Positions 25,796 through 33,255 of a stretch of 41,900 bases of DNA are shown in pieces (within the stretch, counting starts at the first letter, position 1; each line of letters starts with the position of its first letter). Under the pieces are notes generated by a model. The model did no database searches. It saw only the letters and a program-made list of their open reading frames with translations, and was not told the DNA's origin. Origin of the DNA: Thermoanaerobaculia bacterium. Lineage in GTDB: Bacteria > Acidobacteriota > Thermoanaerobaculia > Multivoradales > JAGPDF01. A program made the translations under genes and the position numbers. Location: the NCBI GenBank assembly GCA_018057705.1, contig JAGPDF010000041.1, positions 1 to 41,900 on the forward strand, written 5' to 3'.

Positions 25796-26551
25796 ATGGA
25801 ATGGATTTCCGACCCGCAGATCTGGATCGCCTTCGCGACGCTCTTCGCGCTCGAAGTCGTTCTGGGGATCGACAACGTGGTCTTCATCGCCATCCTGGCC
25901 GACAAACTGCCGGAGCACGAGCGCGGCAGGGCGCGCAAGCTCGGGCTGGGCCTCGCGATGATCATCCGCATCCTGCTGCTGCTGTCGATCGCCTGGATCG
26001 CCAAGCTGACGGCGCCGCTCTTTGCCGTTGTCGGGCACGAGATTTCCGGTCGCGACCTGATCCTCATCCTGGGTGGCCTCTTCCTGATCGCCAAGTCGAC
26101 GTTCGAGGTGCACGACAGCCTCGAAGGGGGCGAGGAGCACCACCGCGTGACGAAGGCGAAGGCGGCGTTCGCCGGCGTCATCACCCAGATCCTGCTGCTC
26201 GACATCGTCTTCTCGCTCGACTCGGTGATCACGGCGGTCGGCATGACCGACAAGCTCGGCGTCATGATCGCGGCGGTGATCGGCGCGGTGGCGGTGATGC
26301 TGTTCTTCGCCGGCTCGATCAGCGAATTCGTGCGGCGGCATCCGACGGTCAAGATGCTGGCGCTCTCGTTCCTCATCCTGATCGGCGTTTCGCTCCTCGG
26401 CGAAGGGCTCGAGTTCCACATCCCGAAGGGGTACGTCTACTTCGCGATGGCGTTCTCGGTCGCCGTCGAGATGCTGAACCTCCGCCTGCGCCGCGGCAAG
26501 GCGGTCGAGCTCCACCACCGGATCACGGGCGACGGCCAGAGCGGATCGTGA
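25796..26551 (+). CDS. TerC-family integral membrane protein
   Basis: 251 residues with seven hydrophobic helices. GGAG lies 8 nt before the ATG. The two conserved acidic motifs of the family are present: EVVLGIDNVVFIAIL (about residues 19-33) in helix 1 and DIVFSLDSVITAVGMTD in the second half. Members (TerC, Alx, YkoY/MeeF) export or handle metal ions, mostly Mn2+; tellurite resistance is the historic name. No ter genes or yybP-ykoY-like leader are visible nearby, and the upstream 125 nt has no recognised riboswitch. The 198 nt after its stop (26552-26749) contain no gene I can support. Confidence 0.92.
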   Translation: MEWISDPQIWIAFATLFALEVVLGIDNVVFIAILADKLPEHERGRARKLGLGLAMIIRILLLLSIAWIAKLTAPLFAVVGHEISGRDLILILGGLFLIAKSTFEVHDSLEGGEEHHRVTKAKAAFAGVITQILLLDIVFSLDSVITAVGMTDKLGVMIAAVIGAVAVMLFFAGSISEFVRRHPTVKMLALSFLILIGVSLLGEGLEFHIPKGYVYFAMAFSVAVEMLNLRLRRGKAVELHHRITGDGQSGS

Positions 26552-26749
26552 CCTCGGCGGTGCAAGGGCAGCTCCCCGCAGCCGGGGACATGCTGAAGCC
26601 CGTCGACCCCGCCACGATCGCGCATCTCAAACCTGCCGGGCTGGAGCGTGTCCCCGGCGTACTCATCGAGCTCACGGCGGCCACCGGCAGGCAGGTCGCG
26701 ACGACTTCGAGTCACTCGACCCGCAGGGCGAGGCGGTCTTCAGGCGGAG

Positions 26750-27148
26750 CTACTCCTTCGGCTCGGCCGGCGCAGCGGCGCCCGCCTCCGGAGCTGGCGC
26801 TTTGGGATGGTGCTCCTGCATCCAGGTGCCGAGCCCCTCCATGTCCTTCACGAGGCCCTGGAACTCCTTGCCCTTGGCGGTGAGCTTCTTCGAGCCGGGC
26901 TTGGTGACGTGGCAGCTGGTGCAGGCACCGAAGGTCGCCTTCAGATCCTCGAAGCCAGCGAGGGTGCGCATCGTCTCGTAGTACTTCCCCTGATCGGTGA
27001 GGAGCTTGCTGCCCGGCTTGTCGTGGCAGACCGTGCAGGAGATGCCCTCCTGCTTCCCGACCTTTTCGCTGCCCGAGGCGAGGGTACCGGCGAACAGAGC
27101 GGCGGCGGCCGTCATTGCTGCTGCGGCGAGGATTCTCGATCGTTTCAT
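26750..27148 (-). CDS. Small periplasmic diheme cytochrome c
   Basis: 132 residues from ATG 27148 with a strong GGAGG 6 nt upstream. Signal peptide RSRILAAAAMTAAAALFAGTLASG (cleavage near residue 27). Two heme-binding motifs: CTVCH (about residue 38) and CTSCH (about residue 76), spaced by about 38 residues within a repeated HDKPGSKLLTDQGKYYETM / HVTKPGSKKLTAKGKEFQGL pattern, so the protein is an internal duplication. The tail is Pro/Ala-rich. Likely a periplasmic electron carrier. It lies 11 nt after the FadL-like gene in the dsrC-like operon, so it probably serves the sulfur-redox island. No specific partner can be named. Confidence 0.88.
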   Translation of the reverse strand: MKRSRILAAAAMTAAAALFAGTLASGSEKVGKQEGISCTVCHDKPGSKLLTDQGKYYETMRTLAGFEDLKATFGACTSCHVTKPGSKKLTAKGKEFQGLVKDMEGLGTWMQEHHPKAPAPEAGAAAPAEPKE

Positions 27149-27159
27149 GGCGTCCTCCG

Positions 27160-28467
27160 TCAATGGCTCGACCGCGACTTCGCCCACGAGATCCCGAAGG
27201 CAACCGTCCACTGGCTGTGGTCGACTCGCGCTCCGGGGCCGAAGGGGTTCACCATCGGGTCGGTGTTGTTGTTGGTGTTCGAGGCGTTCAACGCATGCTC
27301 GAGGGCAAACTCATAAGTGACGCTGCCCCTGAGCACGCTCGCGCCGACCGACAGGTGATGCTCGGTCGTCGCCGGGAAGAGCGGCGTCAGGGTTTCGTCG
27401 GGGACCGGGTTCTCGCCGTAGTTGTAGCCGGCACGCAGCGTCCACTCGTCGCTCGTCCGCCATTCGCTGCCCAGCGCGAAGACCCAGACGTCCTTCCAGT
27501 TGAAGACGAACGGCAGCTCGACGCGAGCCGGCGCCCCCGCCACTGACGGATCGGTGCCGATGACCTGGATCGTGTCGATGGCGCTGTCCCAGAAATAGCG
27601 CTTGACGTCGACCAGCAGCTGCCAGTTGTCGGTCACCCGCACCGCCGTGCCGACGCCGGCCTGGGCGGCGAAGGTGAAGCCGTCCATCTCGGCCTCGTAG
27701 TCGACCTTCTGGCCGAGCCCCGGCATCTGCTGGAAGTTGACCCGCAAGGTGCCGCCGTCGAAAGTACTGCTGGTCTTCGTCTGGTAGATCGCGCCGAACG
27801 ACCAGCGCGGATTCGGGCGCCACCAGCCGCCGAGCCGCAGGCTCGTCTGCAGGCCGCCGGCATCCTCCATCTTCGGTCCGAAGAAGCTCATCTGCGGATT
27901 CTGGGTGTTGAAGAAAGAGGTGTCGGGGAAGAAGCGGAACGCCGCGTCGGCATAGCCGAGGTTGAGCGTCGCGCCGATCGCGAGGTCCTCGGAGAAGGAG
28001 TAGGCGACGGTCGGCGAGATCGTCATGAATCGCACCTGGGTATAAGTCTGGTCCTGGGTGCCGAAGAAGGTGTTGAGGTCGTCGAAGGTCGCTCCCATTC
28101 CGCCCTGGGCGATGAACCCGACCCCCCAGGCCCACGGCGTCTCCTTCCCCGAGCGCACCCAGGCGAAGGCGGGCAGCGGGAAGTAGCGGCTCGACGCGTC
28201 CGTCGGTTGATTGACCATGTTCTCGAACTCGAGCGTCGGCGCGAGTACCGCCAGGCTGGCCGTGAAGTGGTCCCCCTGGAGCTGCGCGATTCCGGCCGGA
28301 TTCGAGTTCAGGCCGAGCGAGCGGTCCGACACGGCGAGGTTGGCACCGCCGCGGCCGAGCTCCTCGGGGCCGTAGCCGGTGAGATAGAGGCCGTTCGTCG
28401 CCTGCGTGGCGACGGCGGCGGCAAGGAAGAGCGTGATCCCGATGCAGGCATTGCGGTAGAGGTTCAT
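27160..28467 (-). CDS. FadL/OmpP1/TodX-family outer membrane channel
   Basis: 435 residues with a signal peptide (RNACIGITLFLAAAVATQA). The mature start TNGLYLTGYGPEELGRGGANLAVSDRSLGLNSNPAGIAQL is the diagnostic FadL opening, with the NPAG motif. The body alternates as a beta barrel with aromatic-rich strands and ends WTVAFGISWAKSRSSH; the terminal His in place of Phe or Trp is slightly off the usual outer-membrane end signal. FadL proteins move hydrophobic compounds laterally through the outer membrane. Lying between a DsrC-like gene and a cytochrome c gene, its cargo could be hydrophobic sulfur species or a hydrocarbon. This is inference, and fatty acids remain possible. Confidence 0.9.
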   Translation of the reverse strand: MNLYRNACIGITLFLAAAVATQATNGLYLTGYGPEELGRGGANLAVSDRSLGLNSNPAGIAQLQGDHFTASLAVLAPTLEFENMVNQPTDASSRYFPLPAFAWVRSGKETPWAWGVGFIAQGGMGATFDDLNTFFGTQDQTYTQVRFMTISPTVAYSFSEDLAIGATLNLGYADAAFRFFPDTSFFNTQNPQMSFFGPKMEDAGGLQTSLRLGGWWRPNPRWSFGAIYQTKTSSTFDGGTLRVNFQQMPGLGQKVDYEAEMDGFTFAAQAGVGTAVRVTDNWQLLVDVKRYFWDSAIDTIQVIGTDPSVAGAPARVELPFVFNWKDVWVFALGSEWRTSDEWTLRAGYNYGENPVPDETLTPLFPATTEHHLSVGASVLRGSVTYEFALEHALNASNTNNNTDPMVNPFGPGARVDHSQWTVAFGISWAKSRSSH

Positions 28468-28501
28468 CCGATGACTCCCTTCGACGTTTGAAGCGGAATG
28501 G

Positions 28502-28828
28502 TCATGGCTCGTGGTTGCACTGAGGAGGCTTGGGAAGGCCGGCGATCTTCGTCATCAACTCGAAAGGGCGCTGCCGGAAGAGGCGATGGAGCTCGAGGAT
28601 CGGCAGGCCGGCAAGCCGGACGACCGCACAGAGGTCAGGAGAGTGCCCCTCGCGCGCCGCCGCCTCGCGGCAGCAGAGAAGTACCCGCCAGTGGCGCGGG
28701 CTGAGCTCTTCCAGGCCGCTCTCCCGGGCCATCTGCTCGGCGATCTCCGGGGTCCAGGCGAGCGAGTCGACGAGAAAGCCGCTGTCGTCGATCTCGACCT
28801 CGCGTCCCGGCAGGGTGCGTCTCGGCAT
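28502..28828 (-). CDS. DsrC/TusE-family sulfur-carrier protein
   Basis: 108 residues. EIDDSGFLVDSLAWTPEIAEQMARESGLEELSPRHWRVLLCCREA and the C-terminal KIAGLPKPPQCNHEP are the family core. DsrC has two Cys on its flexible C-terminal arm. Here the outer one is Cys104, but the inner position before KIAGLPKP is Thr93, so a DsrC-type intramolecular trisulfide or disulfide cannot form at that pair. That resembles TusE-like members. Four residues (NHEP) follow Cys104, where DsrC normally has one. Known role: carries persulfide sulfur. No dsrAB or tus genes are in the window. First gene of a unit with the FadL-like and cytochrome c genes, behind a sigma-54 promoter. Confidence 0.9.
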   Translation of the reverse strand: MPRRTLPGREVEIDDSGFLVDSLAWTPEIAEQMARESGLEELSPRHWRVLLCCREAAAREGHSPDLCAVVRLAGLPILELHRLFRQRPFELMTKIAGLPKPPQCNHEP

Positions 28829-28856
28829 CTTCGACCCCTTCCCGCAGAGTCGGATC

Positions 28857-28871
28857 GCAGCACTCGTGCCG
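28857..28871 (-). promoter_or_regulatory. Sigma-54 (-24/-12) promoter of the dsrC-like operon
   Basis: On the minus strand CGGCACGAGTGCTGC fits the TGGCACG-N4-TTGC consensus with two substitutions and has the exact GG-N10-GC spacing (GG at 28869-28870, GC at 28857-28858). Expected transcription start near 28845, about 17 nt before the dsrC-like ATG at 28828. A sigma-54 activator gene is in the same island. Confidence 0.72.
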
Positions 28872-28947
28872 GAACGTCAACCCGCTGAAAACACAGCCCT
28901 TGCCCGGTCCCCATCGACTTCGCCCGAAGAGAAAGAAACGCGGCGTT

Positions 28948-28962
28948 GCAACGGGCCGTTGC
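28948..28962. repeat. 15-nt palindrome upstream of the dsrC-like promoter
   Basis: GCAACGGGCCGTTGC, 7-bp arms around one base, adjacent to the GTTTC/GAAAC repeats. It may be a regulator site or the remains of a terminator for the YeeE-rhodanese gene; there is no T tract. Confidence 0.4.
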
Positions 28963-28963
28963 G

Positions 28964-28986
28964 CCCTGAAACAGTTTCTGAAACAG
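28964..28986. promoter_or_regulatory. Candidate sigma-54 activator sites (GTTTC/GAAAC)
   Basis: Three 5-nt half-sites at 11 to 12-nt intervals: GAAAC (28968), GTTTC (28974) and GAAAC (28980), forming two overlapping 11-nt palindromes. They lie about 120-140 nt upstream of the predicted transcription start, the usual distance for a sigma-54 enhancer. The same half-sites recur at 40310-40338. Confidence 0.5.
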
Positions 28987-29016
28987 GGTCAGCCGCAGAC
29001 GCGAAGTGACTCGTCT

Positions 29017-30213
29017 TCAGCAACCGCCCTTCACCGTCTTCGGCGCCGCGCGCGGCGCGCTCGGCGCTTCGCGCTCCAACCGGATCCGCTCGAGAAGGGT
29101 CGCCTGCGCCTGTCCCCGGAAGCGTGCGACGTCGGGCGCGTGGCGCCCCTCATCCGCTGCGCCCGCCGTATTCGCGAGGATCGTGCGCTCGAAGGACTCG
29201 TAGCCTCCGGCCAGGATCGCAAGATTCTCGTAGCCGGCCTCGCCCAGAAGGTACGCGGAGAAGCGCGCCTCGTCCTCGGTCGCCGCGATCAGGATCTTCC
29301 TCACGTGGCGGGAGCCAAACTCGGCCTGCCACTGCTTCTCGAGAATCGCAGCGGCTGGAACCGGCGTCGCGCCCGGCATGGGATGCGCCGCGCGCGCGGC
29401 TTCGTCGCGCAGGTCGAAAACGCGGGTCCGGGGATCGCGGTCGACGAGCCGGAACGCCAGTTCGTCGGGCGTCATCGACCGCACCGCATGGCGGGGGACG
29501 TACCCTTCGTTCTTCACCTTCGCCTCCAGGCGCGCCGTTCGCCCCGGGAGGAGGGCCGCGAAGAGGGCGATGGTGAGCAGGCTCGCCGCAGCAACGGCAT
29601 GTCGCCTTGCCGGAAAGGCGATCGACGGCGCCGTGGACGGAGCGATTCTGCGCTCGATCCTGCCGCCGACGGCGAAGATGAGCACCGCCGCCGCCGCCAA
29701 CAAGAGGACGAAGAGCCCGGGCGAGATCCCGAGCCACTCAGGGACCTGCAGGGGTCCCAGGGCCGTCGAGTCGGCAAAAGCCTGAAGCCTCGGGAAGAGC
29801 TCCGCATAGGCGAAGATGCCGAGCAGGCCGCCCGCCGAGAAGACCATGGCGTCGATCTTCCCGATCGCGGCACCGCAGAAACTGGTGCCGGGGCAGTAGC
29901 CGCCGAGGAGAAAGCCGAAGCCCATGAGAACTCCCCCTGCGATCGCGGGCCAGAACCAGGTCGGATTCACGAAGACCGCGCGCAGATCGAGCAGGCCAGC
30001 CGAAGCGAGCAGCAGCACGCCGAGCGCGGCGGTGACGGCGGCGGTGAAGAAGACGCGGAGGACCGTCAGGTCGTAGCCGTAGAAAACGCCGACGAGGCGT
30101 CGCGACGACGAGAATCCGGCCTGCTCCAGCACCCAGCCGAAGAGAAACCCGAGAACGAGCGCGACAACGAGGTTGAGCTCGTCGGAGATCAGATCCGGAA
30201 CCAGGGGCCCCAT
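29017..30213 (-). CDS. YeeE/YedE (large half) fused to Cys-less rhodanese-like domain
   Basis: 398 residues from ATG 30213. Membrane part (about residues 10-225) with the YeeE signature GGYCPGTSFCG (Cys107, Cys113), preceded by EQAGFSSSRRLVGVF. A final helix (about 205-222) leads to a rhodanese-like domain (about 245-345). This contains RVFDLRDEAARAAHPMPGATPVPA and the strand KILIAATEDEARFSAYLL, where the catalytic Cys expected after the strand is Ala. The only Cys outside the membrane part is the last residue, in KTVKGGC. Known: YeeE/TsuA proteins import thiosulfate through conserved Cys. Inferred: the terminal Cys tail handles sulfur next to the channel. It pairs with the small YeeE encoded 4 nt upstream. 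Confidence 0.87.
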   Translation of the reverse strand: MGPLVPDLISDELNLVVALVLGFLFGWVLEQAGFSSSRRLVGVFYGYDLTVLRVFFTAAVTAALGVLLLASAGLLDLRAVFVNPTWFWPAIAGGVLMGFGFLLGGYCPGTSFCGAAIGKIDAMVFSAGGLLGIFAYAELFPRLQAFADSTALGPLQVPEWLGISPGLFVLLLAAAAVLIFAVGGRIERRIAPSTAPSIAFPARRHAVAAASLLTIALFAALLPGRTARLEAKVKNEGYVPRHAVRSMTPDELAFRLVDRDPRTRVFDLRDEAARAAHPMPGATPVPAAAILEKQWQAEFGSRHVRKILIAATEDEARFSAYLLGEAGYENLAILAGGYESFERTILANTAGAADEGRHAPDVARFRGQAQATLLERIRLEREAPSAPRAAPKTVKGGC

Positions 30214-30217
30214 CGCG

Positions 30218-30748
30218 TCACCGCTCCCCGTTGCGCTGCAACCAGAGGCCGCGGGTGGCCCAGGAGAACGCGAAGCCGGTGCCGAAGATGGCAAACATGG
30301 TGAGGAAGCCGGCCACCGAGAGCACGGCCATACCCGAGAGCGCCGCGCCGCTCGTGCAGCCGCGCGCGAGCTGCGCCCCGACGCCGAAGAGCGAGCCGCC
30401 CAGGAGTGCGAAGGTGAGCCGGCTCCAAACGGCGACGCGCGGACCGCGCTCGGTCACCAGCTTCAAGCGGTCGGAGGCCAAGCCGGAGACGAAGGCCCCG
30501 AGCAGGACGCCAGCGATCTCGAAGACCAGCCAGCCTTTCAGCGGGCTCTCGTGGCCCGGCCCCAGGACCTTGGCATAGAAGGGGTTTGCTGCAGCATGGT
30601 CCGGGGCCACCGCGCCGACCGCGGCGACGACGACGTTCTTCGACGCACCGCTCGCGCCGAGGCCGCGCCCGGTGACGAAGATCGTCGCGAGGAGCACCAG
30701 GCCGAGGAGGAATCCGGCCAGGTAGGGATTCATCGGTCCGTTGTTCAT
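30218..30748 (-). CDS. YeeE/YedE-family membrane protein (small half, PmpA/B-like)
   Basis: 176 residues from ATG 30748, which overlaps the cytochrome b stop by 4 bp. About five hydrophobic helices, with MNPYLAGFLLGLVLLATIFVTGRGLGASGA at the N-terminus. The signature is LARGCTSGAALSG, the second Cys motif found in full-length YeeE/TsuA. It and the large half downstream together would rebuild the two-repeat TsuA-type channel. Probable role: uptake of thiosulfate or a related sulfur compound. Its counterpart at 36000-36542 is similar throughout. Confidence 0.88.
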   Translation of the reverse strand: MNNGPMNPYLAGFLLGLVLLATIFVTGRGLGASGASKNVVVAAVGAVAPDHAAANPFYAKVLGPGHESPLKGWLVFEIAGVLLGAFVSGLASDRLKLVTERGPRVAVWSRLTFALLGGSLFGVGAQLARGCTSGAALSGMAVLSVAGFLTMFAIFGTGFAFSWATRGLWLQRNGER

Positions 30749-31425
30749 GGATGCACCTGGTGTTCTGCCTTCGTAGACGAGTCGGTGGATGAGGGTGAGG
30801 AAGATGCGACCGTGGGCGCGTCTTCTTCGATCTCCTCCCAACCCGTGACCATCGCCTTGAGGTTGGAAGTGATCGTGCGGCCGGTGGTCGTGAGATAGAG
30901 GTGGGCGACGAGGAAGGCGAGCAGCGCGAACGCTCCCGCCGTGTGAATCAAGGCGATCGGTTCGAGCGCCTGGACGTCCAGGGCGAGCACTTCGTAGCGC
31001 TGGGGATAGCGGAAGAACATGTAGAGCAGACCCGAGACGACCACGACCGGGATCACGAGGATCTTCAATCCAGCGTAGGTGAGCTTCTGGAGGGGATTGA
31101 GTTTCTGCAGCCGGCTCTTCCGGGTCGGATGCGGAGCATCCTGGAAGATCCCGAACAGGTAGTACTCCGCCTGCGCCCGGAGGTTCTTCCAGGTCGGCAG
31201 GTACTGGCGCCATTCGTCGGTCGTGAAGTGCCAGAAGACCGCGAATGCGATGAGGACGAGGAACGCCGTCGCGGCCGCGCTGTGGAGATGCACGGCCTGC
31301 CCGAATCCGAAGAACGAGATCGAGCCGTGGATTTCGAACCCGGTGATGGCCAGGAAGAGAATCAGGAGGGCCTGCGTCCAGTGCCAGAAGCGGCCGAAGG
31401 CAGGGTAGACGAGCTCGCGTTTCAT
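30745..31425 (-). CDS. Membrane cytochrome b (b561/FdnI-like)
   Basis: 226 residues from ATG 31425. YPAFGRFWHWTQALLILFLAITGFEIHG (about residues 6-33) with His in helix 1, VHLHSAAATAFLVLIAFAVFWHF in helix 2, then LVIPVVVVSGLLYMFFRYP and LIHTAGAFALLAFLVAHLYL give four helices and paired His ligands, as in di-heme b561-type quinol subunits. It should exchange electrons between the quinone pool and the octaheme cytochrome encoded 1 nt upstream, whose own C-terminus is membrane-anchored. The Ser/Thr-rich tail after residue 195 is low complexity. The small YeeE gene overlaps its stop. Confidence 0.87.
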   Translation of the reverse strand: MKRELVYPAFGRFWHWTQALLILFLAITGFEIHGSISFFGFGQAVHLHSAAATAFLVLIAFAVFWHFTTDEWRQYLPTWKNLRAQAEYYLFGIFQDAPHPTRKSRLQKLNPLQKLTYAGLKILVIPVVVVSGLLYMFFRYPQRYEVLALDVQALEPIALIHTAGAFALLAFLVAHLYLTTTGRTITSNLKAMVTGWEEIEEDAPTVASSSPSSTDSSTKAEHQVHP

Positions 31426-31426
31426 C

Positions 31427-32995
31427 TCAGTTCTCTCCCCGGCGCCGGCGCCGGAACCAAAGGCGTGCCCCGCCATGAAGAACGACGGCCACCAGAGTCG
31501 AAAGCAGCATTGTCGCGCCGAGACCGTCGAGCCAGCGACTGCGATCCCTCCCCGGCAGGTAGAAGCCGCCGAGAGTCGCGAGCCGTCCACCCTCGCGCCG
31601 GTGGCACTCGTCGCACGCGACCGCCTGCTCCTTCGGCGCGACCATGTGATTGACCGGCCAGTTCATCTCGGTCGCAGCGAAACCGTAACTGCCGCTGTAC
31701 GCAAGTCCGACCTCGTTCATGCCGGCGGTGGCCGCCCTGTCCCAGTCGAACTCCTTCCAATACCCGCTGTCGCCTGCTGCTGCGGAAAAGAGCTTGGGCT
31801 GGATCAGGATCCGGTTCAGGACGTCGTAGATCTGCCGAGCGCGGTGGATCTTGACCGGAACGATCCTGGCGTCCGGGTCTTCGTAGTCGCCGAAGAGGGG
31901 GTTGAGGACGAGGGGCTGGGAAGGATCGAACTCGTCCCCCAGCAGGTAGTGCGATGCGGTGCCGTTGAACCAGGTGTACTCGGGACGCACGTCCTTGCCC
32001 CAGACGAAGCTGCCCTTGGTCGACATGTAGGTCGGATTGCCCGCCTCGTCCACCTCCTGGTAGGGCTTCCCGTCGCGCAACGAACCGGCGGTCGACCAGT
32101 CCCACCGGAGCTTGGTAGCGGCGACCTTGGCGTAGCTCGGAATGTGACAGGTCTGACAGGCGACCTTGTAGCCGTGCTGGTTGAGGATCTTGTCCTCGTG
32201 GGGCAAGGCGCCGTGGCAGCTTTCGCACTCCACCCGGTCGCGGTTCATCGACGAAAGCGAGTAGGCCTTGCCGAGCATCTGGTGGTTCTCGGCGCGATGA
32301 CATTCGACGCACGACATGTCGCCGCCATCGGACGCCATGTGAACGTCGACGTCCCGGCTGGTGTCGAGAAGTGCTACCTCCAGATCGCCGTGCTTGACGT
32401 TGTTGCCGCCGCCGCCGAGAAAGTGGCAGGCGCCGCAGTTGGCCCGCTGCGGTCGGCCAACAGCCCGCGCCACCTTCGCCAGGTCGAGGTCGGGAGCGGG
32501 CATGCCTGCGCCTCCGCTCTTCTTGGCGTAGTCGCCGCCGTTGTCGTGACAAGCGAGGCAATCGACGTTCCGCGGGTCGGTGAGGTCGAAAGAGGCATCA
32601 GCCCAGCCGTAGCCGACATGACAGCTGTCGCAGGTCTGCTGGCTCCCGGCGACTCCGATACAGAAGTTATTGAGGATGTTCTTCTTGCCGACCGCCCGGA
32701 TCCCCTTGCCCTCGATGTACTCGAGACGCTCCCAGTTCCAGTGCGACGACGCCATGACCTCGGTGTGGCGCGAGTTGTGGCAGCCAATGCAGGCTGCAGT
32801 GACCTCCTGTGGCCGCTCGAAGGGCCCCGCGAGCTGTTCGAAGCGGGCATGATCGACAGCGGGACCGGACTTGACCTTGTGCTCCTCTCGCAACTTGTCG
32901 AGCGGCTTCGGGGCCGGACCGGCCGGACGCAGAGTGAGAACGGAGAAACCGATTGCCGCTGCCAGCGCCACCAGGATGACCAGGATCTTTCTCAT
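31427..32995 (-). CDS. Octaheme c-type cytochrome, tetrathionate reductase family
   Basis: 522 residues. Eight CxxCH motifs at about 69, 122, 146, 187, 229, 257, 280 and 461; the seven-plus-one spacing matches the octaheme tetrathionate reductase (OTR) family. An N-terminal hydrophobic helix (about 4-21) is a signal or anchor. A C-terminal helix (about 491-513) followed by RRRRRGEN forms a membrane anchor, which would place the enzyme on the outer face of the inner membrane. Known OTR-type proteins reduce tetrathionate, nitrite and hydroxylamine in vitro; the physiological substrate is uncertain. It heads the module with cytochrome b and two YeeE genes, favouring a sulfur substrate. A CRP/FNR-like dyad lies 42-57 nt upstream. 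Confidence 0.92.
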   Translation of the reverse strand: MRKILVILVALAAAIGFSVLTLRPAGPAPKPLDKLREEHKVKSGPAVDHARFEQLAGPFERPQEVTAACIGCHNSRHTEVMASSHWNWERLEYIEGKGIRAVGKKNILNNFCIGVAGSQQTCDSCHVGYGWADASFDLTDPRNVDCLACHDNGGDYAKKSGGAGMPAPDLDLAKVARAVGRPQRANCGACHFLGGGGNNVKHGDLEVALLDTSRDVDVHMASDGGDMSCVECHRAENHQMLGKAYSLSSMNRDRVECESCHGALPHEDKILNQHGYKVACQTCHIPSYAKVAATKLRWDWSTAGSLRDGKPYQEVDEAGNPTYMSTKGSFVWGKDVRPEYTWFNGTASHYLLGDEFDPSQPLVLNPLFGDYEDPDARIVPVKIHRARQIYDVLNRILIQPKLFSAAAGDSGYWKEFDWDRAATAGMNEVGLAYSGSYGFAATEMNWPVNHMVAPKEQAVACDECHRREGGRLATLGGFYLPGRDRSRWLDGLGATMLLSTLVAVVLHGGARLWFRRRRRGEN

Positions 32996-33036
32996 GGGAC
33001 TTGCCTCGCACTGAGTTTCGCTGTCGCTGTGGGACG

Positions 33037-33052
33037 GGTGACCCGTGTCACC
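33037..33052. promoter_or_regulatory. CRP/FNR-family-like operator upstream of the octaheme operon
   Basis: Perfect dyad GGTGA-N6-TCACC, sharing the GTGA-N6-TCAC core of CRP-type sites, centred about 50 nt before the ATG at 32995. A second GGTCACC half-site occurs about 100 nt further upstream. No sigma-54 -24/-12 motif with correct spacing was found here. Confidence 0.45.
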
Positions 33053-33255
33053 AGGAGCCGGGCCGCGGCGCCGGGGCGCAATCCTCCAAGGTGCGGAAGC
33101 TCTCGGAGCTCAGGCGTCGGGGCGCTCGGATCTGCGGCAGAGTGGGTCACCAATGAGGAAGAGACCCGAGGCGGGCGAACAGTTCCCGGAAGCAAGCCGC
33201 AGCCCGCGAGCCGACTTCGCCGGGCGGCGCCGCAATACGGGAAGGAAGAAGGCGG

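Noticed and set aside
26552-26749. Short open frames on both strands after the TerC-family gene.
   Set aside because: They are about 90 codons or less, lack a ribosome site and resemble nothing; treated as non-coding.
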